Assembly: GCF_036898095.1 (NCBI RefSeq)
Contig: NC_090751.1
Location: forward strand, 85,603,628-85,667,627
Direction of reading: 5' to 3'
Source: Palaemon carinicauda
Taxonomy: Eukaryota > Arthropoda > Malacostraca > Decapoda > Palaemonidae
DNA length: 64,000 bases
Position 1 is the stretch's first letter; every line of letters starts with the position of its first letter. Made by a program: the position numbers and the translations under genes. Shown here piece by piece: positions 44,321 through 56,561 of this stretch. Below the pieces are notes generated by a model. It worked only from the letters and a program-made list of their open reading frames with translations. It had not been told where the DNA came from and searched no databases.

Positions 44321-45070
44321 GTATATTTATACACATTGAAGTAGGTCGTTGCTCCAGGCGAGTTTCAGCGATAAAACAAATACAAAAAGTTTTTGTATCT
44401 TACATTCAATAATGAACTATGTTTTTTACCGAGTTTTGCTTGAAATGTCACTTTTAGCCTTGACAATGGGATGAATCTCGAAACTTCAGCATAAAAAAAC
44501 ATGAGAGATGTTGTCCAGACTATTCGTCCTTCTATTTGTAATTATACACACATATACTGTGTATATATGTGTGTGTGTGTGTTTGTGTGTACGCGCGTGA
44601 GAATATATACATGTATATAATGTTTGTACTATAAAACCAACAGTTCCTGTAATGATTAACAACACGGAGATTGCATAATTGGTCAAGCCTTGATTAATTA
44701 ACTCAAGATTTAACACAGAAATCCAAACTTCATTATAAGAGATGCTTGTAAAAGACACACACATTTATATATGTGTATGTATATATATACATATATTTAT
44801 GTGTATACATACATATATATACACACATATATAAATATACTGTATGTATATATGCATAAATATATGTATATATATACACACATTCTTAACGTATGCTGCA
44901 CAAGTTCAAGTAACTGAGTATCTCTCGATAAATGACCAAGGAGGTAAGGCAATGAAATACTCGAACTGGCAATGAATAAAAAAATAGAAGGAACACCTTG
45001 AGCCGTACTATCTTTGACACCGAGGGGTGTACCACAAAATAAGTAAACACGAATCACAACCTGATAGGAC

Positions 45071-45072
<2 letters not shown>

Positions 45073-45146
<74 letters not shown>

Positions 45147-45220
45147 CAGTTACCTCAAAATCCCAGAAAAAACGTCTGTATTTCTTTTAATTCGTGAAAA
45201 GTGTATCCTCGAAATAATCA

Positions 45221-45275
<55 letters not shown>

Positions 45276-45305
45276 TAACAATAATAATAATAATAAATAA
45301 ATAAA
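45073..45305. repeat. (GA)n and (AAT)n microsatellites, right copy
   Basis: GA at 45073-45144 and AAT at about 45225-45305; the AAT run is longer than its left partner. Confidence 0.95.
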
Positions 45306-45781
45306 CTGATAATTGCAATCTGAGATACCTGAAAATTCATACAAAACTATTGCCAGTTAACGAAAATGAAAGTTCAAGTACAAATAAAACATGGCAAGGT
45401 CTCTCATGTCTGCAGGATGAGTGACACACCATCAGGTAGATTAGGTAGAAATGTTGACAATATACCCATGACCCGTTATGATGATGATATGATTATGATG
45501 AAGGGTATCATAATTACTGTCAGGAGATGCTATCAATCAGGAAAAAAAACACTCCAATTTACATGACATGCACAATGTCACCACAAATGTCCGACAAAAG
45601 AAATAAGTAAAAAAGAAGATGGATTCAGAAATAGCTTTCCATTTTCTTTCACAAAAATAAATTAAACGACCATGGGGGTTCAACCAGTACGAGAGATCTT
45701 ATCATAATGAAAATACTAAACGGTTGCAATTCTAACAGACAAATATCCTCAAAAACAAACTTTTAAGTTTCTCAACAAAAT

Positions 45782-45863
<82 letters not shown>

Positions 45864-45869
45864 ATATAA

Positions 45870-45942
<73 letters not shown>
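45782..45942. repeat. (TA)n(GT)n(TA)n microsatellite, right copy
   Basis: Counterpart of 23680-23848 with a longer GT part. Confidence 0.95.
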
Positions 45943-45948
<6 letters not shown>

Positions 45949-46193
45949 ACACAATACATATAAGCCTATATTAGTGACAATATTCTAAAGAAGTTCAAGG
46001 GACAAAACTACCTTACCCCTTATTTTCTATCTACCTATACATATAGATAGATAAGATATAGATAGATAGATATATACATATAATTATTCCCAAAATAAAG
46101 CCATACAATGCAATATTGTCTACGAAAAAAAAAAACGAGAAAAAGGACAATTCCATGATAATTTCCGTGGGACAGGAGTAACAGTGACAATGC

Positions 46194-46240
46194 CACCTGT
46201 GCCAATCAACCAATGCGGCCCCTCCCGTCACTATTTTTAG
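46194..46240. promoter_or_regulatory. candidate MEF2/ATTGG/E-box module, right copy
   Basis: CACCTG at 46194-46199, two CCAAT cores in CCAATCAACCAAT and CTATTTTTAG at 46231-46240. All sites match the left module at 23395-23441. Confidence 0.3.
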
Positions 46241-47042
46241 ACTCCGTCAGAATTTGTCACATGCAACCAAATCGAATCATCCTTCCTTGATTAGTTTGTA
46301 GGCAACGGGGAGGGACATGAGGTTCGAAAAGATATGACAGGTGAAAATCAAAAGGTTATTTTGGCGAATCGTGAATGGACCTGATGAATGATGGCAAGTC
46401 AATAGTAGGTCAAGTTATTTTTAGAACACTACCAAATTCGTTTGTCGTAAACATGTTTTCTTTCTCAGTTCAATCAAGTTATTCGGTCCAAAGATGCGGC
46501 TGTATACATTTCTCCACTAACCACCTGGGGAGAACATAATACAACCCTTGCTTCACCTTCACGTTTTATAAAATATCCAAAACATCAAGTATACAGCCAC
46601 AAGACAGACAATCTATTCACTCCACTTTCCGTTTGGTCTACAAACTCACTTCGCAAAGCTTAAAACATTTGGTCGTTGGTCCCCAAACACAGACACCAAT
46701 TTTCCAAAGGTTACCTATAAGCCAGCTGGGTAACTCATCGTGGAATCGGCGAGATATACAACAAGTAATAAAACAAAGGTGGTTAACCTCAGTTCGCAAG
46801 ATTGAACCGCCAAACTCCAATGCGTGGTGAAGCTAGAGGCCAGGAGGGCTCGAGAAGCGTGGCCTCTCGTCGCGACATTCAGCAACAGACTGGGCGAGCA
46901 GGAGGCGATTAACCCAAAGCACGGCTGCTAGGGGAAGCAAAGAGGTTGGCCCCATGACATCTTTGTTTTTCACGCCTTTCTCTCTTTACCTTACAAATTT
47001 TAATACATATCACCACGTAGATTTCATCATTTTTATTTAAAG

Positions 47043-47047
<5 letters not shown>

Positions 47048-47135
<88 letters not shown>
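47048..47135. repeat. (TA)n flank of the foldback element
   Basis: Pure TA run immediately before the palindrome; another long TA run follows at 47328-47545. Confidence 0.95.
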
Positions 47136-47138
<3 letters not shown>

Positions 47139-47290
47139 GAAGAACCACATGGAAAATGAAAATACGAAATATACGCTTAAGTCCTGACTAGTTTGTGATA
47201 CTTCTTCAAAGTCCTCTGAAGAAGTATCACGAAACTAGTCAGGACTTAAGCTTACATTTCGTATTTTCATTTTCCATGTGGTTCTTCTGC
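47136..47290. mobile_element. foldback element with about 73-bp arms, right copy only
   Basis: Bases 47136-47208 (starting GCAGAAGAACCACATGGAAA) pair with 47217-47290 (ending TTTCCATGTGGTTCTTCTGC) around an 8-base loop AAGTCCTC. Only about three positions mismatch. No coding frame. It lies within long TA runs and is absent from the left copy at the equivalent place (about 22592), so it is a presence/absence difference between copies. Confidence 0.75.
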
Positions 47291-47319
47291 ATCTGAGCAT
47301 CACGTTTTCATGTGATTTT

Positions 47320-47680
<361 letters not shown>

Positions 47681-47841
47681 TATATAATAATATCATATGC
47701 AGTATATATGGAATGGACTTTTCTTTCACCAGATATATATTTATTTCCAAAAGCCGTAATGACCTATTGCCTTCTCAAGTTCCACACACTTTCCTGAATT
47801 CGCCAGTCACCAACAAAGCCTTGTATCGCACATAAATAAAA

Positions 47842-47846
<5 letters not shown>

Positions 47847-47918
<72 letters not shown>
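47847..47918. repeat. (TC)n microsatellite, right copy
   Basis: About 72 bp against about 52 bp in the left copy (22149-22200). Confidence 0.95.
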
Positions 47919-47920
<2 letters not shown>

Positions 47921-48539
47921 CTAATTGCTGAAGAGACACGAGAACCTATTTCCTCATTTGAAGTGACAGAAGAAACGAGGTTTTATTAAATGTTGAGTGT
48001 GAACAGTCCGTTGGGGTTGAAGTTAACGTGTCCTTTGAAGAATTAGGGCGTGTATGGTTGGGCGTTGCCCCGAACATATACTTCAGAGATTATTATAAGC
48101 CTCCAGATACAAAACATAAACAACACGTAAAATAAAAGCTATCCATTAGCAAAAGTGATAAGACATTCCAAGTGACTTGTTACTTGGGTCAGTTTTTGAG
48201 TTTTTGTGATCAATAGACAAAATACCGACTTTACTTCCTTCAAGGTGATTCTGTCTCTACAAATAACACTTTTTTGGGGTAAAAGAAGAAGGCAAATCTG
48301 CCCCAAAACTTTTTTAAGAGTCAGAGGATACGATAAAAATGCCTTTGCAATATTTACCATTACACATTAAAGACTACCTTCACAATACTAACGTCAAAAA
48401 CTATTGCATCAACAAGCATTATCGTTAAAGACACCCTTTAAGCTACAACACTGATAAAAGATATATTAGTCATTTATTCTTTGCGTATATTGTAACTTGA
48501 GCTTCCAACTCACAATACTCGATAAGTATTGTGAACTTA

Positions 48540-48735
48540 TACTCAAATATTCTTAATGAGGCGGATTTGCACCAACTCGCCTGGGTGCCATTTTAGCTCT
48601 GAAACGTTTACTGCTACCTGATTGGTTGGACAAAATCATTCTAACTAATCATCTATTAGGTGACTTTTCAGAGCTAAAAGGACACTCCTGCGAGTATGTG
48701 CAAATGCGTCTCATTAGAAAAAAAAAATTGAGTAT
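48540..48735. mobile_element. MITE-like element, right copy
   Basis: Counterpart of 21340-21532 with the same inverted ends (GAGGCGGATTTGCACCAACT and GTGCAAATGCGTCTCATT). Confidence 0.6.
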
Positions 48736-48840
48736 AGTGCGGGTAATTGTCCAACAAATCCACTCCTGCGAGTAGGTGCAAATGCGCCTCATTAAAAAAA
48801 TTGAGTATAGTGCGGGTAGGCTAATTGTCCAACAAATCCA
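48685..48840. repeat. 73-78-bp tandem repeat, two units
   Basis: Only two units of the array that has four on the left. One unit contains an extra TAGGC (CGGGTAGGCTAATTG). Confidence 0.85.
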
Positions 48841-49181
48841 AACTGTCAATTCTCCTGGTATCCTGCACAAACGGTGACATAAAGGCCTAACTCACCAACA
48901 CACTAATTACAATGTCAGAAGGGAATGTCATCAATAAACATACTTAAGAGAACGTGAAAATCACATAAAAAAGGCTCTTTAGTCAAGACTCAAATACACT
49001 GCCATCGAGAGAGTATCTGGAATGTGCCTCTTGAAGGCCATAAGTCATTAAAATGCGAGCTGGATCATTTCTGAATGACGCTGGGAGTGCCACTCTGCAG
49101 AAAGACAAAACTGACAACGCTGATGTAAAGCCTTAACAACAGGTTACGAATGTGTTTCAACTCTAGCATGGTTCCCCTTCA

Positions 49182-49183
49182 AA

Positions 49184-49235
<52 letters not shown>
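49182..49235. repeat. (TC)n microsatellite, right copy
   Basis: About half the length of its partner at 20652-20748. Confidence 0.95.
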
Positions 49236-49240
<5 letters not shown>

Positions 49241-49699
49241 ATGTCATAAATCAGACAAAATTTTATACAAACTTATTTGAGGGCAAAAAATATAACCACA
49301 GTACAATGTACAACTCATGTATAATGTGGTATGATAAAAACAGCTATGTGGAATTTTTAAATGTTTGTAAAATCATACATAAATACAAACATACATATAT
49401 ACATACATACATAAAATGAGGATGGGGAATAATCTTTGTGTTTTTATTTTCAAACTATGTAAATGAATTAAACTCCTTTGCATCTAAACCAAATCTTATA
49501 ATAAACCCTTAATTTCCCATAAAAATTATACTTAAAAGATACTAAAGTCAGTAAGTATAACACTTAATTCTCAGTTATTCTTAGCATAAATTTACTTCCA
49601 GAACCCGAATTTGTAAAAATAATTTACAAAACATGAGTCGGTCACAAATGTACATTTTCTGTAAATCTCTCATTCGTTTCCGGTTACAAAATTCCAACC

Positions 49700-49701
<2 letters not shown>

Positions 49702-49744
<43 letters not shown>

Positions 49745-49856
49745 CATCATCATCATCATCATCACCACCACTAGCTAAGGTACAATCCTAGTTGGAAAAG
49801 CCAGATGCTATAAGCCCAAGGACTCCAACAAAGAAAAATAGCTTTTTTTCACTGGA
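49702..49856 (-). repeat. LINE-tail repeat copy 2, right copy
   Basis: Counterpart of 20048-20207; AAT and ATC trinucleotides followed by CTAGCTAAGGTACAATCCTA and GTTGGAAAAGCCAGATGCTA. Confidence 0.65.
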
Positions 49857-50117
49857 TGCGGCCCAATGACAATATGCTAAAAAGCTCGTTAACTTGCAAC
49901 ATGTTTATGAACATAAATTATGAAACTTCGAAAGAAAATAAGAGCACTGAAGTTTGCAAAGAAAATGCGTGTAGTGAGGTGTCCCCGAGAAGCCACAAAA
50001 GTAAAAAATAATATTATCTAGGTCACGGATGACGCACTTGAAAAGGCTTCTGAATTAGGGCTTCGTCCGCATCTAACATAGGATCTACAATAGCTTTGGT
50101 GTACGCTATTCTAACGA

Positions 50118-50460
50118 ATAGCTTGGGAGAGAAGTCTGTGGAAGAACCTGGGGAAGGCCTACATCCAACAAAGGACTTTTGAATTGAATTGAATATAGGA
50201 TTTAGGCATTGAGCCAAGCACTGGGGCATCAAAGGCCATTCAGCGCTATATAACGAAAATCATTCAATCATATCTGTACACTTACACCATTTAGTATCAT
50301 TTTAACCTTTAATACAAATCGTAACACTTTCATACAATAAAATCTAGATGTGAAATAAATAGGGATTAAAAAGGTAAAATAAATAAATAAATTAATAAAA
50401 TCAATTATAGCTCGTAAAGGACTTTTGAAGGCTGAAATAATGATGATGATGATGATGATT
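50118..50460 (+). mobile_element. LINE 3' end with a nested insertion
   Basis: Counterpart of 19683-19780. The LINE end GCTTGGGAGAGAAGTCTGTG is interrupted by the SINE-like element at 50184-50415 and resumes with GGCTGAAATAATGATGATGA. Confidence 0.6.
50184..50429. mobile_element. SINE-like insertion with 14-bp target duplication, right copy only
   Basis: The sequence AAAGGACTTTTGAA occurs at 50170-50183 and again at 50416-50429. The left copy has it once (19717-19730, in reverse). The 232 bp between start TTGAATTGAATATAGGATTT, AGGCATTGAGCCAAGCACTG, contain CATTCAGCGCT, and end in an A-rich tract with AAATAAATAAAT. This is a textbook filled site against an empty site and marks a retroposon insertion younger than the split of the two copies. 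Confidence 0.8.
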
Positions 50461-51885
50461 CTAACGAATAGTGACCAGCAGTTGGACATAACGTAACGGT
50501 GAATTATGATTTGTAATAAAATAATGGAAAACTATATGCATATTCAGGGCAAAACACGTTTCAGAAATTTTAATTAAATTTTTATTTGTGAGCAATTAAG
50601 CTATACTTATTTACTGTGAACAGGTTTGTAATAAGAAAAATTTTAAAATGATTATATTGAATGAAAATTTTCATTATTACTCTCAACCTTTCCACAATAA
50701 AATACACTTCAGATTTCATAAGGTTTCTTTTGAGATCCAATACGAAACTTCACCAAACAAACAGACTACCAAAATAAACGTGTAAAAAATACAGGACCTT
50801 CTAAAATGTCATCACTTTTACCCTTAGTGTAGCCAATATAATTTATGACAAAATATATGAAAATACTAACCTCCTAGGAAATAAAAGTGAATGCTTGTCT
50901 ACAATAAGCTTTGAAACAAACAATAAAACATTAAAGGAAGTAGGTTTATTTATTGACTGGGGATTATGTGCCGACGCCATTTAAAGGCTTCATTAATTAA
51001 TCATACACGTCATTTATGAAGTGTCTATCTCTTAAAATGGTATTGCCAGGCTGAGGTGATGGAGAATAAACTCTAAGGCCTTTGGAACCCCAATTTCACC
51101 TTTGGCATTACCTTTACCAAATCAATACATGTATAAAACACTAACAAGCAGCAACACAGGCAATCTACCTCCATGATGTTCACCCGCTATACTACATATG
51201 AATGAGACTCATTCAGCCACGTAAGAGAAGCTTTAATAAACAAGTAATGAAACACTACAGACATAGATTAATGACCCACCATTGTGCCAAATTTACGTAG
51301 ATCCCTTTTACTGGGTAGGGGGAGCTGTGATGACAAAAAAGAATGGTAAACACACAGACAGACAGCTAATGGACTACGCATGCTTCTAAGCATGAATATA
51401 TAACTGAAATAATCTTAATTGAAATCCTCATTAGTGTGTCGCAGCAGTTATGAGGGCGAAATAAGTATATACAACAAACAGGGATAAACGGACGGATGTA
51501 TATCTTATTTCATACACACCAATTCATGGTGGCTTAATATGCCCCAGGTTTTATTCAACGTTATAAACTAAATAAGAGGATTGCCGTGATAGGGGAAGAG
51601 GGACACACACCCCAATCGACAAACTAAAAGATACATAGATAAACAAACAAAGCAAACAAACTATCTCCCTACATGCACATCCATGATGATCTACATTCAA
51701 TCACTCCAACCAATTACAAGTTGCAAGGAAAAGATAACTGCAATGTCAAACTTGTAGACAGAGAGATGGACAACATTCCTCCAAGCATATCTTACATGCT
51801 GGTCTACCATGGAACCAAATTTAACCGAAATCCTTTTAACTGTGGGAGAGTTGCGATTATATTACAATTATTATTATTATTATTA

Positions 51886-52241
51886 TTATTATCATTATTA
51901 CTTGCTAAGCTACAACCATAGTTGGAAATGCAGGATGCTATAAGGCCAGGGGCTCCAACAGGGAAAATAGCCCAGTGAGAAAAGGAAACAAGAAAAAATT
52001 AAATATTTTAAGAACAGTAACGACATTAAAATATATATTTCCTATATAAACAATAAAAACTTTAACAAAACAGGAGGAAAAGAAATTAGATAGCATAGAG
52101 TGCCCGAGTGGACCCTCAAGCAAGAGAACTCAAACCCAAGACAGTGGAAAACCATGGTACATAGACTATGGCACTACCTAAGACCAGAGAACAATGGTTT
52201 AATTTTGGGGTGTCCTCCTAGAAAAGCTGCTTACCATAGCT
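51886..52241 (-). repeat. dispersed retroposon with LINE-like tail, right copy of copy 1
   Basis: Counterpart of 17885-18245. Its terminal trinucleotide run is shorter and mostly AAT. Confidence 0.65.
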
Positions 52242-52639
52242 AAAGCCTATTCTATCCTTACTCGGAGGAAATTCGCCACTGAACAAATACAATGCAATAG
52301 TTAACCCCTTAGGTGAAAAAGAATTTTTAGGTAATCTCAGTGTTGTCAGATGTAAGAGGACAGAGGGGAATCTGTAAAGAATAGGCCAGACAATTCGTTG
52401 TATGTATAGGCAAAGGGAAAGTGAACCGTAACCAGAGAAGGATCCAATGTAGTACTGCCTGGCCAGTCATGGGATCCCATAAACGTGACAGATATCTTGA
52501 AGTGCAAATGAACAGACAACCATATTTATTGACAGACTGATAGAGGGACGAATAAACATTTACTCTAGCCATAATTACTGAGGTCTAATTTAAACTTGTG
52601 TTGTCATCAGCACGCATCTGGCCCCCTGCATCTATGAAT

Positions 52640-53200
52640 AGCTTAATTTGCCCCATTCTTCAAAAATTTCTTTCCTTTCTGTTCCTTTACATTTAATTGT
52701 TTTTGTTTCCCTAATTTTAAGAGCAGTTTCCATCCCTTCGCTTTATCTTATACCAAATTGAACTGAAAACATAAATTTATTTCAATGATTTCCAGACCAA
52801 TCTTCTTTCCATCTCTTTACTACATACAACCTTGAACATCATCTTTATCCTTGTTTCAAAGACCAGTTGTTTTCTCCTCTTTCAACTTAGTACCCTTTGA
52901 ACTGAGTTTGTCCCAATGGTTCTAAGACCAACGCCCCTCTCATCTCTTTATCAAATGCAAAAATAATGTGGTTTGTTTTCGTGCTTCCAAGCCAAAATTT
53001 CTCTCCAGCTCTTAAACCTTTGCTTCAGTGCTTACATCGCCAAATTCCTTCCCATCTCTTAACCCAATAAACCCATCAAACTTGGTTTATTTCAACATTT
53101 GGACCAACTTAATTCATATTCAGTAAACCTGCTTGGTTTTAATTATAACATGATCAATACTACTTGAGCTTAGTTTGTTCAAATGCTTCTAGGACATACT
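52640..53200. repeat. degenerate tandem repeat, right copy with one extra unit
   Basis: Counterpart of 16970-17480. The extra unit (about 53045-53105) includes CCCATCTCTTAACCCAATAA and CTTGGTTTATTTCAACATTT. Confidence 0.5.
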
Positions 53201-53371
53201 TTGTTTCCTAACCATTAAGTTGCACACTCTACTTGAAGTTAAGGTTAATCTATCGTCCATTGTAGAAATTGCGTCGTTTATATCAAGAAAGGATCTTTTC
53301 ACAATATTTGTGTATTCCAGTGGAATATGATTCATTAAATCTTTAAGTTTGACACCTGAATCGATATCCTT
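53189..53371 (-). CDS. conserved terminal exon, right copy
   Basis: Counterpart of 16815-16997. The acceptor (reading TTTATTTATTTCAG) and the first 165 bases of the frame are kept. The end reads RKQSMS and stop instead of RKQNLS and stop. The upstream T-run differs in length, as expected for an intron. Confidence 0.5.
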   Translation of the reverse strand, partial: KDIDSGVKLKDLMNHIPLEYTNIVKRSFLDINDAISTMDDRLTLTSSRVCNLMVRKQSMS

Positions 53372-54107
53372 CTGAAATAAATAAAAAATAATGTTTCTTT
53401 AAGTCATAAAAGTTTACCCCAGTAATTATTCCCTTTATTTGAAGAGGAAAAAAAAAAGAATTTACAAATAAATGCAATTTTCAAATATACGCATTATGTG
53501 CGAGTAAAATAATGGTACTTCAAGAAAAAAAATCATGCTGTATAATTTTATATATCTTACCAAGCATTCGTTTCATTACAACCCACTGAAGTCTGTGGAC
53601 GGATATATACACATTTCTCAAAAATTCAAATTTCTACAGGGAAATAAAAAAAATATACTTCTCAGGTTTTCTTTAATTCAAAAACAAATAATATTCCTTC
53701 TCTTAATTCAACACAAGTAATGTCTATCGGTGTACGCTAGTTTATCTACTTGCGTAATTCTTATACAGTTTTCAAATCAAATGAATAAATAAAGAAGGGT
53801 AACCAAGTAACAATATGCACTAACATTAAAAGTTAACATTTCTAGTATCAACTTACCACCATGAGCTTCTACTAATTATTTACCATCGGTAGAAATCTTT
53901 ATCAATCTTATATGACTCAATGAATAATCCAATTGTGATCTCCTAATACCCGACTGTTATCAAATATCAAGAATTGCCAAAACATTACTTGAATTATTAC
54001 TATAGGTCACTTCACTAAAAATTAAACTCAAACAAGGCTAACAGTGATACGCCAAGCCTAATATCAAAGCAAATACATATACTGTATAAAAGGGACAATT
54101 TCGTTCA

Positions 54108-54500
54108 CTAGAGTTCGATTCGAAATTCATTAGACTGATTGGGCTCTTGACGGCCTTTGGAGATCACTTCTTCTTGGTCCTCCTCTTCCATCCGAACGTA
54201 TTTGGGAGATCTGACAGGAGGCATCTTTTTCTTTGACAGGACTTCCAGCTGTTCTTGAATCTTTCTCGCTTGTTCTTCCAGTTCTTTCATTTGTTCTTTC
54301 TGACGTTCTTGTTCGGCCAGCTGAGACTTGTAGTCCTCGAGGTCTTTCTTCATGTAAGGATTTTTCTTCAATTCATCTTCGAGTACCGAGTACAGGTGGC
54401 GAGACACCTGGTTGTTGACGCCACGGAAAAACACCACCGAATAAGCACCAATCACCAGGAGCACAACGACACCGTAGAAAGCTCTAGCGGCCTCTACCAT
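54108..54500 (-). CDS. 130-aa coiled-coil membrane protein, right copy
   Basis: Second copy of the gene at 15690-16082, starting at the same Kozak ATG (54500-54498). The membrane span and coiled coil are unchanged. The only replacement is Ser for Thr in EEVISKG (two adjacent base changes, ACA to TCC); silent changes include AGG/AGA and GTA/GTG. If the two contigs are haplotypes, this is an allele, not a paralogue. Confidence 0.75.
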   Translation of the reverse strand: MVEAARAFYGVVVLLVIGAYSVVFFRGVNNQVSRHLYSVLEDELKKNPYMKKDLEDYKSQLAEQERQKEQMKELEEQARKIQEQLEVLSKKKMPPVRSPKYVRMEEEDQEEVISKGRQEPNQSNEFRIEL

Positions 54501-54730
54501 GGCGTCTAAGTTGGTACAGGTAACAGACCGATTAAAACGCACAACTAAACCAGGCTAGCGTTCTTCGGGTCTCTTTGTAAATGGTATTTTTACAAGAATT
54601 TTCAATCCCGTAAAAAGCACGGTAAACAGTAGTAAAGAGATGACATATAAACTGTGTAATATTCACAATGAATCACACTCGGGATTCGTCCGTAAACATG
54701 TGTTTTTTCCTATCTATTTGGCCAAAAATT

Positions 54731-55030
54731 CTACATTGAATCATCATCGAAGAAGTATTCCCGAAGCAAATCGAACAACTTCTGCATCTGTGGAAGACCA
54801 AAGGTCAGGAACATGACGAAAGACTGAGCCATGACAAAGAACTTCATATTTTCGACTGTCTTTTCGTTCTCGAAGTACGCCTGCCATGAACCTTCCGGGG
54901 CAGGTTCTGCCGTATCTTCGGTCCCGTTACCGGTTGACGACGATGACGACGACGCCACCTCGTCCTTGTTCACGGGTACACGGTCCTCTCGGCGTCGCTC
55001 CACCTCAAACTCAATGTTTTTGCCTCCCAT
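54731..55030 (-). CDS. 99-aa membrane protein, right copy
   Basis: Second copy of the gene at 15160-15459 with the same predicted protein. The three base differences found are all at third codon positions. Start ATG at 55030-55028, stop at 54731-54733. It lies 230 bp upstream of the 130-residue gene, as in the left copy. Confidence 0.75.
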   Translation of the reverse strand: MGGKNIEFEVERRREDRVPVNKDEVASSSSSSTGNGTEDTAEPAPEGSWQAYFENEKTVENMKFFVMAQSFVMFLTFGLPQMQKLFDLLREYFFDDDSM

Positions 55031-55355
55031 CACACCTGTCGCTGTCGAGTGGCGTCGGGAAAGATTCCGACCGGGATCGCTAGCGATCACAACCACCAAA
55101 TACTTTCGAAACTTTTGTGCACTTTCCGAAGGGAAGTGCTCCACAGGACAGCGAGGTTTCGAATGGGGAAAATGAAGCCTTTGCGATGGACATCACACTC
55201 GTGACGGCAAAGCGACGAGGGACGGAAGAAGGGGGCTGTGAAAGGGTGGGGTAGGGGGAGTTCAACCTTCTCTGGATTTGGAACATGAAACCATAGTAAC
55301 GCTACTAAGGTCACGATGACCCTCGCTCGAGAAAGAAGCAAATATGGAAAATGCC
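55031..55355 (-). promoter_or_regulatory. probable promoter/5' leader, right copy
   Basis: Counterpart of 14835-15159. The 68-codon upstream frame shows no difference. One change (T to G) was seen near 55362, just upstream. Confidence 0.4.
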
Positions 55356-55901
55356 AAACCGCGAATCACAAATCCCCATGGGGACGAGGTGTTCTGTGCA
55401 AGAACCTATGTTTCATACAATAAGTCCTCCCATAAAGATCAAAAGATAAGAAAACTAAGAAATTTTAAAAAGATAACACATAACGTTCATAGATTAAGAT
55501 GTTCAACTTCGAAACCGTAGGCCAAGAGAAAAAGAAAAAACAAGAAAAGGAAAAGATGACGTATAATACCAGTAGAAGCCATAGAAGATACAACGACGCT
55601 TCCTCTTGTTTCTTGTCTACAACACTTGCCGATACCACTTCCACTCAAAAGGTATGATGCAAATAACCATGGCATTTTCAAAGAACCGTTTCCATACTAT
55701 TTATTGGCTGATAAAAGAAATTGAGTATATTGGTTTAAGAGATATCATCATAGTAGGAAGCACACAAAAGAAATGAAAAAAAGCTACTTGAGCCAATACT
55801 ACAAAATATGCCAATTTATTTATGTAACCATAAATCAAATAAAACTTTCAGAGAGCACCCATTCATTTCCGGTCTTGCATTCATTCGTCAACTGTATTAT
55901 A

Positions 55902-55902
55902 T

Positions 55903-55964
<62 letters not shown>

Positions 55965-56114
55965 GAATATATATATATATACATGTATGTGTGTATATGT
56001 ATACATATACAGTATATGATATATATATATATATATATACATATATGTATATATATATATATATATATGTACATATATATATCTAAATATACATATATGT
56101 ATATATATATATAT

Positions 56115-56147
<33 letters not shown>

Positions 56148-56161
56148 GAATATACATAAAT

Positions 56162-56200
<39 letters not shown>

Positions 56201-56238
56201 CTGTATATGAATATATATATAAACACACACACACACAC

Positions 56239-56298
<60 letters not shown>

Positions 56299-56365
56299 TT
56301 GTGTGTATATATGTATACATATAAAGTATATAATATATATATATATACATATATATAGGTATGTG

Positions 56366-56397
<32 letters not shown>

Positions 56398-56447
56398 GGT
56401 ATGTGTATATATATAAATATATATATACATATATATATAGGTATGTG

Positions 56448-56484
<37 letters not shown>

Positions 56485-56505
56485 CAAATACATATATACA
56501 TATAC

Positions 56506-56549
<44 letters not shown>
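55902..56549. repeat. compound (TA)n microsatellite, right copy
   Basis: TA with longer (CA)n and (GT)n interruptions than the left partner at 13702-14297. The identical block of the duplication begins on its far side. Confidence 0.95.
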
Positions 56550-56550
<1 letters not shown>

Positions 56551-56561
56551 CTATACCGTGC

